A stretch of DNA of 22,279 nucleotides from Mariprofundus sp. (GTDB taxonomy: Bacteria > Pseudomonadota > Zetaproteobacteria > Mariprofundales > Mariprofundaceae), in contig JAUZQH010000140.1 in the NCBI GenBank assembly GCA_030951065.1, positions 1-22,279 of the forward strand, read 5' to 3'. Below the pieces are notes generated by a model. It worked only from the letters and a program-made list of their open reading frames with translations. It had not been told where the DNA came from and searched no databases. Numbering within the stretch: the first letter of the stretch is position 1; every line of letters begins with the position of its first letter. Made by a program: the position numbers and the translations under genes. Shown piece after piece: positions 7,051 through 19,854 of the stretch.

Positions 7051-7856
7051 GTGCATTGAGAGTGGTTGTTGTCGGCGCATCAGGTCGAATGGGACGCATG
7101 CTGGTACGTGCTGTAACCGAAAGCCGGGGAGCCACTCTGTTGGGCGCTACCGAGCGGCCCGGCTCCGAGTTTATTGGCCGTGATGCCGGCGAACTGGCCG
7201 GAGTGGAGACACTGGCTGTACGTCTTGTCGACCATGTCAGCGATTGTCCCGAAGCCGATGTGCTGATCGATTTTACTGCACCGTCTGCAACATTGAAACA
7301 TGCCGAATTTGTTGCTGAACGCGGTATGGCTATGGTTATTGGCACTACCGGTTTTGATGCGGGTCAGCTGCAGCAGTTGCGTGATACCCTGTCCGGTTCA
7401 GCTGTAGTAATGGCAGCCAATTATTCGGTTGGCGTGAATCTGGCCTTGAGTTTGATCGAAAGGGCTGCCCGTGTGCTGGGTGATGATTATGATGCCGAAA
7501 TTTTCGAGGCACATCACAAACATAAAGTCGATGCCCCGAGCGGGACAGCACTGGCCATGGGCAAGTCCCTTGCTGCCGGCAGGGGTGTGGTGCTGGAGGA
7601 TGTGGCTGTATTATCCCGCGAAGGTATCACCGGAGCTCGCAAAGCAGGTGCGATCGGTTTCTCGGTCGTACGTGGCGGTAATATTGTTGGTGAACATAAA
7701 GCCATGTTTATTGCCGATGAAGAGCGAATCGAAATCAACCATATTGCCAGTGATCGGATGGTATTCGCACGCGGAGCCGTGCGTGCTGCCGGCTGGCTGT
7801 CCAATCAGCCTTGTGGCTGGTACGATATGCATGATGTGCTTGGCTTGAATAGCTGA
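7047..7856 (+). CDS. dapB: 4-hydroxy-tetrahydrodipicolinate reductase DapB
   Basis: DapB reduces hydroxytetrahydrodipicolinate with NAD(P)H in the lysine and meso-diaminopimelate pathway, which feeds peptidoglycan. The 269 residues begin with the nucleotide-binding [14 protein letters not shown]. They contain [15 protein letters not shown] and GTTGFD, and the signature [16 protein letters not shown] from Glu154, with the catalytic His and Lys region and the PSGTA substrate loop. The start overlaps the dnaJ stop (ATGA), so it is probably translated with the heat-shock operon. The dnaJ-dapB order is also known in pseudomonads. No classical terminator follows; the repeat at 7901-8007 is the next structured sequence. 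Confidence 0.97.
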   Translation: MSALRVVVVGASGRMGRMLVRAVTESRGATLLGATERPGSEFIGRDAGELAGVETLAVRLVDHVSDCPEADVLIDFTAPSATLKHAEFVAERGMAMVIGTTGFDAGQLQQLRDTLSGSAVVMAANYSVGVNLALSLIERAARVLGDDYDAEIFEAHHKHKVDAPSGTALAMGKSLAAGRGVVLEDVAVLSREGITGARKAGAIGFSVVRGGNIVGEHKAMFIADEERIEINHIASDRMVFARGAVRAAGWLSNQPCGWYDMHDVLGLNS

Positions 7857-7900
7857 GCCCTTTCTGAAAGCGCGCAGGCGCACTCTGCAGAAGATTTTCC

Positions 7901-8007
7901 TTAAGGAAGCGCTGACACATCAGCGCTTTGTAATCGATGGCAAAACCACGCTTTTGCCTGAGCGGGCTGATTTTTGCCAGGATGGCAATAACTCAGCATT
8001 GCCTTAA
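7901..8007. repeat. Hairpin-rich repeat element, copy 2 (complete)
   Basis: This 107-base element lies between convergent genes. It starts TTAAGGAAGCGCTGA (7901-7915) and ends TCAGCATTGCCTTAA (7993-8007), inverted repeats matching at 12 of 15 positions. Inside are a 9-bp stem AAGCGCTGA/TCAGCGCTT with loop CACA (7907-7928), a 7-bp stem GGCAAAA/TTTTGCC (7939-7958), and a compound stem CTGA...TCAG (7967-7996) with an inner TTGCCA/TGGCAA around the loop GGA (7980-7982). GCGG precedes the last stem, as in copy 1. The architecture matches positions 1-148 while the stem sequences differ. The right end supplies the stop codon of the neighbouring minus-strand gene. No T-run suggests a classical terminator. 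Confidence 0.7.
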
Positions 8008-8261
8008 CTGATTTCAACAAAGCTTTCACAGCGGCGATCGATACGTTCAAACAGAGGGCTTGATGCGGCCAGTTTTTCAATGCGGTCGATAGTAGCTCGT
8101 GATACATCGCTATAGGTTTCCATGAATGTGGTGTTGCCGTTCGTCTTGCGTATAAACAGCTTGCCGCGTACGCCAGCTTGTTGTTCGACTGTATCAAGCC
8201 AGTTCAGCAGATCGGGCTCCTGTTTTTCACCGGCGTGATACCAGACAAATGCATCAGGCAT
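8004..8261 (-). CDS. DUF4936-like small protein
   Basis: This 85-residue soluble protein starts MPDAFVWYHAGEKQEPDLLNW. It has a central basic beta strand region (GVRGKLFIRKTNGNTTFMETY) and an acidic C-terminus ending in FVEIS. The pattern of a short ferredoxin-like fold with a METY segment, and its position next to ygfZ, fit the DUF4936 family known from betaproteobacteria. The function is unknown. Its ATG overlaps the ygfZ stop by eight bases, so the two are almost certainly co-translated. Its TAA stop falls inside the terminal inverted repeat of the element at 7901-8007. The family assignment is by resemblance and context only. Confidence 0.65.
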   Translation of the reverse strand: MPDAFVWYHAGEKQEPDLLNWLDTVEQQAGVRGKLFIRKTNGNTTFMETYSDVSRATIDRIEKLAASSPLFERIDRRCESFVEIS

Positions 8262-9204
8262 GACAAGCCTCCAGAACTTTTATGTTGACGCCGTTTGTCA
8301 GGGACAGGGCTGAATTCGATTCGGCTATTTCTATAGGTAAATAAGCGATACCAAAGCAGCGTTGTTCATGGTCAACTGCTGCGGATTTCAGTTCTCCTAT
8401 GCTGGTTGATGTGCGAACAGGGCATGGGAGTACATCGGGCTTTCCGGCAATCGCCACCTTATACAATTTCTTTTTGATGCCACCGCGCCAGTGCATCCGG
8501 CTGGTGATTTCCTGACCAACATAACATCCCTTGTCGAATGATACGCCGTTAAATTCAATCAGGTTGGCATTGAGCGGGTGTATGCTGGCATCCCATTCGA
8601 CACCGAAATCCGGCATGCCTCGGATGATGCGCATAGCTTCCATTTCGCTGTCATTCACCTGTTGATGGCGGCCGATAACGGCAGTGATATGTTTCCGGTT
8701 GCTGATAATCCAGTAGCCGCGGGGATGTTCCGGCATCACCAGTGCAAATGTATCTGTTCCGGTGTTTCTGCTACAGGACAACCAGCTCTGATCCGGTTCG
8801 GCCAGCTCGAAATCATCAAGAAACCGGGCTGCGTTGGCACCCTGAGCGGAACAGATGATAAGGCTGTCAACCAGGCCAATACGCAGTGTATGACCCAACG
8901 CAAACTGGCGCAGGCGTGCGACAGTTACTTCGGCATGCGAGGCTGGTGTAAGCAAGATCAGTTCATCATGATGGCCCTGGAGAATATACAGTTCGGAAAC
9001 CGCTTTGCCTTGCGGGGTCAGAATACAGCTGTGAATGCCCTGTGTCGGTGTAAGGCGGTTAATATCCTGGGTGATTTGGCCTTGCAAATAGTTGCGCAGG
9101 TCGGGGCCGGAAGCTTTCAGGACGGCCCAGCTGTTACGCAGGGCGACCACGGCATCATGCAACAATTGATTAGCGGTTGTTTGTTTCAATTCAGGTAAAT
9201 TCAT
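8254..9204 (-). CDS. ygfZ: Folate-binding protein YgfZ
   Basis: YgfZ is a GcvT-related, folate-binding protein that helps the assembly or repair of iron-sulfur enzymes. The 316 residues have the GcvT-like fold pattern (YLQGQITQDINRL and CILTPQGKAVSELYIL near the N-terminus) and the diagnostic KGCYVGQEITSRMHWRG motif, whose Cys is the essential family residue. A C-terminal beta-barrel domain follows. The ATG at 9204 has no ribosome binding site. An extended -10 box lies only about 10 bases upstream, so the message may be nearly leaderless. It is divergent from the sulfotransferase gene and coupled to the DUF4936-like gene downstream. Confidence 0.93.
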   Translation of the reverse strand: MNLPELKQTTANQLLHDAVVALRNSWAVLKASGPDLRNYLQGQITQDINRLTPTQGIHSCILTPQGKAVSELYILQGHHDELILLTPASHAEVTVARLRQFALGHTLRIGLVDSLIICSAQGANAARFLDDFELAEPDQSWLSCSRNTGTDTFALVMPEHPRGYWIISNRKHITAVIGRHQQVNDSEMEAMRIIRGMPDFGVEWDASIHPLNANLIEFNGVSFDKGCYVGQEITSRMHWRGGIKKKLYKVAIAGKPDVLPCPVRTSTSIGELKSAAVDHEQRCFGIAYLPIEIAESNSALSLTNGVNIKVLEACHA

Positions 9205-9213
9205 GATGGACGG

Positions 9214-9222
9214 ATTCTAGCA
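9214..9222 (-). promoter_or_regulatory. Extended -10 promoter of ygfZ
   Basis: On the minus strand the bases read TGCTAGAAT, an extended -10 element (TGn plus TAGAAT, five of six matches to TATAAT). A clear -35 is missing, as is common with extended -10 promoters. Transcription would begin about three bases before the ygfZ ATG. Confidence 0.45.
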
Positions 9223-9313
9223 GTAAAATGCTCGTAACACCCCCCTGACGAAGCATGGTTTATCTGGTGCGATCAACATAGTCTGCGCGCACATCTCACC
9301 GGGGGAGGGGTCC

Positions 9314-11023
9314 ATGGCATTGCGCCCAAAGCTGTCCAATAACAGAAAACGGAAAATTAAAATGCTGCTCGGCAGGGCTTTCGAGGCTCTTCAGAACGGT
9401 GAGCAAGAGCAGTGTGAACAGTTATGCAAAGCGATTGATGAGATTCAGCCGGGCAATGCCGATACTGCCTATTTGCGTGGTGTATTGGCCAGAGATTGCG
9501 ATCAGTGTGAACAGGCGAAAGCTTATTTTCATCTGGCGATTGAGGCATCACCAAAGCGGGCTGATTTTGTGGCAGCACTGGCCGGTCTCTATCTGTCTGT
9601 CGGGGAATATAAACAGGCAGTTCCGGTCTACAGGCAGGCCTTGGCGCTTGAACCCCATAATATCAATGTCCGGATTGGACTGGCCGGAGCATTGGTCTGT
9701 TTGTCACAATATGATGAAGCAATTGAATTGCTGGAGGGTGCAAGAAAACGGCGGCCGGGAGATATCGATATTCGTATGGGGCTGTTTCAGGCCTGTCACG
9801 ACAGCGGGCGCATAGTACAGGCGCGCGAGCATTTGGATGCTATATTCAAGCGAGATCCGGAAAATGCACAGGCTTTTTATAGTCTGGGCTTGCTGGATAT
9901 AGAAAATGGATCGCTGACAGAGGGTGAAAAAGCAATTCGGCAGGCGATAACTTGCGCACCGGATTATACTGAGGCTTATACGGTGCTGGCTGATTTGCAA
10001 CGGTTTGAGCATGAAAACGATGATACTCTGGCCATGCAGGAGCTGTACGGGCGTTGCCCTGAAGGTTCGATTGAGCGGATGCATATGGCTTTTGCACTGG
10101 CCAAGGTGAGCGATGACCTGGGTCAGTACGATGAAGCTTTTTCAAAGATGCAGGAGGCGAATGCGATTCGGCGTGGATTCAGCCCTTACGATGAGAAGGC
10201 CGAATTCGAACGCATGCGCCAGTTGATGGCAGTCTGCACGAAGGAAGTGGTTACTGAAAACTCGGGTATTGACAGCAATGCACCGATTTTTGTGCTGGGT
10301 ATGCCCCGTTCCGGAACATCGCTGGTGGAGCAGATTTTGTCCGCCCACCCTGATGTGTACAGTTGCGGTGAAAACAATATGCTTAATCAGTCGATCGCTT
10401 CTGTGTCCGGGGCGGGGGATGATTCGCTTTCGGTTTGTGCATGGTCGACGGAGCAATGCCGGGTTGCCGGTGATGCTTATTTGAAGCGATTGCGGCAGCT
10501 TGATCCCGAGGCATGTCGATATACGGATAAATCGCTTCATCATATTCTGCATATTGGTTCGATTGCCCGCCTGTTTCCCAACGCGAAAATCATTCATGTA
10601 CGGCGTCACCCTCTGGATACCTGTTTGTCGATATACAAAAATAATATTACCGGAGACCTGTTTGGTTATGGTCATGATCTTGACGAATTGGGGCGCTATT
10701 ACCGCATGTATATCAAGTTGATGGAACATTGGGAAAATACGCTGCCGGCAAGCATGCTGATTGAGATCGAGTATGAGCAGCTGGTCACAGACCAGGAGCA
10801 GCAGAGCATGATATTACTGGAGGCTTGCGGGTTGGAATGGGATCCGGCTTGTCTCGATTTTCAACAGGCAGACCATCGGGTGCTGACGGCCAGTATGATG
10901 CAGGTTCGTCAGCCTGTGTATACACGCTCGATAGCTGTCTGGCGTCATTATGAAACGCAGCTGAAATCGTTGGTGGATTTGCTCGGGGACAGGCTACCCA
11001 CAGTCCCCGAAGGGTTTTGTTAG
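9314..11023 (+). CDS. TPR-repeat protein with C-terminal sulfotransferase domain
   Basis: The 569-residue protein joins two parts. Residues about 15-280 are tetratricopeptide-like helical repeats (for example YKQAVPVYRQALALEPHN and YDEAIELLEGARKRRPGD). Residues about 322-560 are a sulfotransferase domain. The 5'-phosphosulfate loop of PAPS binding is FVLGMPRSGTSLVEQIL (Pro331-Arg-Ser-Gly-Thr), and the 3'-phosphate segment is IIHVRRHPLDTCLSIYKNN. It resembles tyrosylprotein-sulfotransferase-like bacterial proteins. The acceptor is unknown; protein or surface glycan are both possible. No signal peptide or membrane helix is seen, so it should be cytoplasmic. A G-rich ribosome binding site (GGGGGAGGGG) precedes the ATG. 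It stands alone between divergent ygfZ and thiC, and a GC hairpin sits in its last codons. Confidence 0.88.
   Translation: MALRPKLSNNRKRKIKMLLGRAFEALQNGEQEQCEQLCKAIDEIQPGNADTAYLRGVLARDCDQCEQAKAYFHLAIEASPKRADFVAALAGLYLSVGEYKQAVPVYRQALALEPHNINVRIGLAGALVCLSQYDEAIELLEGARKRRPGDIDIRMGLFQACHDSGRIVQAREHLDAIFKRDPENAQAFYSLGLLDIENGSLTEGEKAIRQAITCAPDYTEAYTVLADLQRFEHENDDTLAMQELYGRCPEGSIERMHMAFALAKVSDDLGQYDEAFSKMQEANAIRRGFSPYDEKAEFERMRQLMAVCTKEVVTENSGIDSNAPIFVLGMPRSGTSLVEQILSAHPDVYSCGENNMLNQSIASVSGAGDDSLSVCAWSTEQCRVAGDAYLKRLRQLDPEACRYTDKSLHHILHIGSIARLFPNAKIIHVRRHPLDTCLSIYKNNITGDLFGYGHDLDELGRYYRMYIKLMEHWENTLPASMLIEIEYEQLVTDQEQQSMILLEACGLEWDPACLDFQQADHRVLTASMMQVRQPVYTRSIAVWRHYETQLKSLVDLLGDRLPTVPEGFC
10984..11020 (+). 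terminator. GC-rich hairpin with T-run at the 3' end of the sulfotransferase gene
   Basis: CGGGGAC (10984-10990) and GTCCCCG (11003-11009) form a perfect 7-bp stem with a 12-base loop. AAGGG and then TTTTGTT follow. It resembles an intrinsic terminator embedded in the last codons, though the T-run starts five bases after the stem, so efficiency is uncertain. Confidence 0.35.
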
Positions 11024-11072
11024 CTGATTTCTGTTTCCTGCTTCTATGCCCTGCCGTACGTCTTCGTTATAG

Positions 11073-12989
<1,917 letters not shown>

Positions 12990-13109
12990 GCATTGCCCAG
13001 CCTATAGCCAATAGTATGATGAAGGGGGTGGCCGGGTTTTTCTGCGAATTTCTTTTTTCGTGATGAAAAGGTGTTATTCGTTTATCATATAGTTTCAAGG
13101 AGGATCGTT

Positions 13110-13574
13110 ATGCCGCATTCCAAGATATTTGCCCGGGACATTATGGATACTGATCCACCCTATTGTTTGATGGATGTATCGGTGGAAGATATTGCCAAAC
13201 GTTTGGCAGAAGAGAATTTAACCGGCATGCTGGTTGTGGATGATGATAAACGCCTGTTCGGGCTTATCACAGAAAGTGATTTGATTGATCAACAGAAAAA
13301 TCTGCATGTACCAACTGCTGTAGCTTTGTTCGATATGGTTATTCCTCTCGGGGAATCCCGGTTTGAACAAGAGTTGAAACGGATGCAGGCGATGACGGCT
13401 GAAGATCTGGCACAGACCAATGTGGTTACGGTTGGTGTGGATGCAGATCTGGGCGAAATTGCAGCTGTAATGGCAGATGAAAAGGTGCACCATCTGCCTG
13501 TCATGGATGGTGAATCGGTGGTGGGTATGATCAGTAAACATGATGTCATCAAGGCGCTGGTTGCCAACAGATAA
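13110..13574 (+). CDS. CBS-domain pair protein
   Basis: The 154-residue protein is almost entirely two CBS motifs, which together form a Bateman module that usually binds adenine nucleotides or SAM. CBS1 spans about residues 7-65 (ARDIMDTDPPYCLMDVSV through LFGLITESDLID). CBS2 spans about 95-152 (TAEDLAQTNVVTVGVDADL through VVGMISKHDVIKAL). No effector domain is attached, so it is a stand-alone sensor or partner protein of unknown target. AAGGAGG (13097-13103) precedes ATG 13110 at a good distance. The frame is open from 13071, but the 13 extra residues lack a ribosome binding site and family similarity. tsaE follows after five bases. Confidence 0.9.
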   Translation: MPHSKIFARDIMDTDPPYCLMDVSVEDIAKRLAEENLTGMLVVDDDKRLFGLITESDLIDQQKNLHVPTAVALFDMVIPLGESRFEQELKRMQAMTAEDLAQTNVVTVGVDADLGEIAAVMADEKVHHLPVMDGESVVGMISKHDVIKALVANR

Positions 13575-13579
13575 CACGT

Positions 13580-13999
13580 TTGAAGCACTCGACTCACAAC
13601 GAATCAGAAACTGTTGAAGTCGCCACCGGCTTGGCGGCCACGCTGAAACCGGGGGATGTGGTTGCTGTTTCCGGCGAACTGGGGGCCGGGAAAAGCGTAT
13701 TTTGCAGAGCGGTTATGCGCGCTCTGGGTGTTGCCGACAAAGCTTTACCCAGTCCGACTTTTTCCATCATTCAGGAATATGATGCCGATGATTGCCGTGT
13801 TGCTCATATGGACTGGTATCGTCTGGATGAGGTGACCGAGATAGAAATGCTTGGTGTGCGTGACTTTTTTCTGCCTCCATGGATTTGCCTGGTCGAATGG
13901 CCGGAAAGGGCCGCCGATCTGTTGCCGGAGGGTACTATTCAGGTTCGGATTCAATGCGACACTGATCATATGGCGTGGCGATTGATTCAGGTGCGATGA
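13580..13999 (+). CDS. tsaE: tRNA threonylcarbamoyladenosine biosynthesis ATPase TsaE
   Basis: TsaE is the small P-loop ATPase that works with TsaB and TsaD to make t6A37 in tRNAs reading ANN codons. The 139 residues show the Walker A motif GELGAGKS, the SPTFSIIQEY switch segment, HMDWYRLDEVTEIEMLGVRDFF, and the closing ICLVEWPERA with the family Trp. The start is TTG at 13580, five bases after the CBS gene stop. No ATG or GTG is available upstream in frame before the neighbouring gene, and the next in-frame ATG would lie beyond the Walker motif. No clear ribosome binding site is seen, so translation probably relies on coupling. Confidence 0.93.
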   Translation: MKHSTHNESETVEVATGLAATLKPGDVVAVSGELGAGKSVFCRAVMRALGVADKALPSPTFSIIQEYDADDCRVAHMDWYRLDEVTEIEMLGVRDFFLPPWICLVEWPERAADLLPEGTIQVRIQCDTDHMAWRLIQVR

Positions 14000-14022
14000 T
14001 CTTGAATAAAATCTGATCCTGA

Positions 14023-16520
<2,498 letters not shown>

Positions 16521-16718
16521 ACGAGTGAGCCATCAGGGAAAGATTGAGAAACTGTGTCCTTGAAGTTTTTCAAAATTCCGGGCGTTGTTTTTTCATTTTA
16601 ATTTCCCCAATTCATGGACGAATTATGTTCTATTGCGTATGGTTGCGCGCCCTCGATAAAAAGAGATATGCCTTCTCAGGCTGTTGCTTGGCGGGAATGA
16701 TAAAACGCATGGATGAAA

Positions 16719-16767
16719 TCAAAACCACCCACACATAAGCGCATGATCTGTGGCCATGATTGAGGTT

Positions 16768-16771
<4 letters not shown>
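16719..16771. promoter_or_regulatory. Nested imperfect palindrome upstream of the eno promoter
   Basis: TCAAAACC (16719-16726) and GGTTTTGA (16764-16771) are perfect inverted repeats. Nested inside, CCACA (16729-16733) matches TGTGG (16749-16753). The right arm overlaps the candidate -35 box, so it could be an operator, but no known consensus is matched. Confidence 0.3.
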
Positions 16772-18107
<1,336 letters not shown>

Positions 18108-18139
18108 TCGGGCAGAGCAGGGCGTTCGCATAACCTGAA

Positions 18140-18451
18140 ATGGGCGGAGGTGCTGGCAGGTGGCTGCTCTGGATTGGCGGGGGAGCCGTGGTTGCCTATA
18201 TGAGCTGGAATCTCATCTTTTCAGATCACGGTTATCTGGTCTATCGTCAGGAAGCTGAACAGTTGCAACGATTGGAGACTGAAGTGGAAGCATTGAAAGC
18301 CGGGAGAGAGCGGTTGGCCCAAGAAGTGCTGCGACTCAGAAATGATCCGGATGCGCTGGAGGAACTGATTCATCGGGAACTTGGTTATGTGCATCCGGAT
18401 GAGTATATGCTGATTATTCCGGAGCAGGGCAAACAGGAGAAGAAACCGTGA
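18140..18451 (+). CDS. ftsB: Cell division protein FtsB (DivIC family)
   Basis: FtsB is a bitopic divisome protein that forms a complex with FtsL and FtsQ at the septum. The 103 residues have a short cytoplasmic tail, one membrane helix at about residues 8-26, a heptad-like coiled coil (about 36-72, AEQLQRLETEVEALKAGRERLAQEVLRL), and the family C-terminal motif with DPDALEELIHRELGYVHPDEYMLIIPE. No clear ribosome binding site precedes ATG 18140; a later GTG at 18188 would delete most of the helix. It lies 32 bases after eno, as in proteobacterial eno-ftsB pairs, and its stop overlaps the gltX start. Confidence 0.92.
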   Translation: MGGGAGRWLLWIGGGAVVAYMSWNLIFSDHGYLVYRQEAEQLQRLETEVEALKAGRERLAQEVLRLRNDPDALEELIHRELGYVHPDEYMLIIPEQGKQEKKP

Positions 18452-19854
18452 GCGCTAATGTTGTTACTCGATTTGCTCCGTCGCCAACCGGATTGTTGCA
18501 TATAGGCAATGTTCGCACGGCACTGCTGAACTGGTTATATGCCAGAAAACATGGCGGCCGTTTTTTGCTGCGCTTTGAGGATACTGATCAGGATCGCTCG
18601 GAACTGGCATATGTCGATGCAATTAAAGCTGATTTGTGCTGGTTGGGGCTGGACTGGGATGGCGATGTGCTGTTTCAGTCCGAACATGCCGCCAGTCATG
18701 CCGGGGCGCTGGAGAAACTGGCCGACCAGGGCTTGGCCTACCGCTGCTTCTGTTCCGAAACGAAACTGAATCTGGATCGTAAGCTGGCAACATCACGTGG
18801 TTTACCGCCGCGTTATGCTGGCCATTGTCGCCATTTGTCTGCCCGTGAATCGGAACGGCGGGCTGCAACGGAATCGTTTGTCTGGCGTTTGCGTGTGCAT
18901 GCGGATGATGGTGATGTGGTGGTAACAGATGCTTTGCGCGGTCATGTCAGCTTTGCCCTGCGTGATCTGGATGATCCGGTTGTGGTGCGCTCCGATGGTT
19001 CATTCACCTTTCTGTTACCCAATGCCGTCGATGATGCAATGGATGGTATCACCCATACGTTGCGTGGTGATGATCATCTGACCAATTCGGCCTATCAGGT
19101 CTGGCTGCTGGAGCATTTGGGTTATGTGCCGCCTGTGTATCTGCATCATGGCTTGCTGCTGGGGCAGGATGGCACCAAATTATCCAAGCGCAGCGGTAGT
19201 CACAGCGTGGTCGAGTTGCGCGATGAAGGCTTATTGCCCGGTGCACTGATCCAGGCTATGGGCAGGCTGGGGCATCCGAATATACCGGAAACTGCACATA
19301 ATGCAGCAGCACTGGCGGCACATTTTCAGGCTGAACATATCTCCACCAGCTCGGTTCGCTGGTCTGATGACGAGATGTGGCGATGGCATACACGTCTGTT
19401 GCATGAGCTGGATGTTGAAACGCTGGTTGCCATGATTCAACCTCATGTGCCGTCCTGTTCATTGGATACCATGGCTTTGTTCGCGGCCCTGATCGGCAAA
19501 AATATCGAACGGGCCAGCGATGCAGCGCATTATCAACGTTTGCTGGATATTCATGCTCCGCTGGATGCTGATGCATTACGCGTGCTGAAAGAGGCCGGTG
19601 CCGGTTTTTATCAGGCTGCGCTGGATGCATGGCAATCATTAGCCGAAGCGGATTGGAAAAGCTGGACGATGGCCGTGAAAGAGAGAACGGGTTGCAAGGG
19701 ACGGAATCTGTTTATGCCGTTACGTGTTGCGCTCAGCGGTGCAGTACATGGTCCGGAAATGTCTGCAGTTGTAGGTTTTCTGGGCGAGGATGGTGTGAAG
19801 GCCAGGGTCGAGGACGCTTGCAAGATATGCGGCAAGCAGCAGGAAGTATCATGA
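18448..19854 (+). CDS. gltX: Glutamate--tRNA ligase GltX
   Basis: GluRS is a class I synthetase that charges tRNA-Glu. The 468 residues are typical. The HIGH-type motif lies in FAPSPTGLLHIGNVRTALLNW, and LLRFEDTD follows. A zinc site of the Escherichia coli type is visible as CFCS followed by GHCRH. The KMSKS-type loop is KLSKR from Lys244. The C-terminal anticodon-binding domain ends with CKICGKQQEVS. The GTG start overlaps the ftsB TGA. Whether the enzyme discriminates against tRNA-Gln cannot be told from the sequence. It overlaps cysS by ATGA. Confidence 0.97.
   Translation: MSANVVTRFAPSPTGLLHIGNVRTALLNWLYARKHGGRFLLRFEDTDQDRSELAYVDAIKADLCWLGLDWDGDVLFQSEHAASHAGALEKLADQGLAYRCFCSETKLNLDRKLATSRGLPPRYAGHCRHLSARESERRAATESFVWRLRVHADDGDVVVTDALRGHVSFALRDLDDPVVVRSDGSFTFLLPNAVDDAMDGITHTLRGDDHLTNSAYQVWLLEHLGYVPPVYLHHGLLLGQDGTKLSKRSGSHSVVELRDEGLLPGALIQAMGRLGHPNIPETAHNAAALAAHFQAEHISTSSVRWSDDEMWRWHTRLLHELDVETLVAMIQPHVPSCSLDTMALFAALIGKNIERASDAAHYQRLLDIHAPLDADALRVLKEAGAGFYQAALDAWQSLAEADWKSWTMAVKERTGCKGRNLFMPLRVALSGAVHGPEMSAVVGFLGEDGVKARVEDACKICGKQQEVS

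Noticed and set aside
7993..8010. Integron attC-like end (GCCTTAAC)
   Set aside because: The paired R'/R'' core boxes and the GTTRRRY site are missing, and the neighbours are housekeeping genes with no integrase.
12990..13060. Possible fourth repeat copy (AGCATTGCC) or terminator after thiC
   Set aside because: Only nine bases match the repeat end, with no TTAA or hairpins; the GGCC...GGGTTTTT stretch has no stable stem.
16544..16738. 64-codon frame between kdsA and eno
   Set aside because: TTG start without a ribosome binding site, unusual composition rich in Cys and Phe, and no recognisable pattern.
19629..19850. 74-residue N-terminal extension of CysS
   Set aside because: It is gltX sequence read out of frame; the ATG at 19851 gives the family start.
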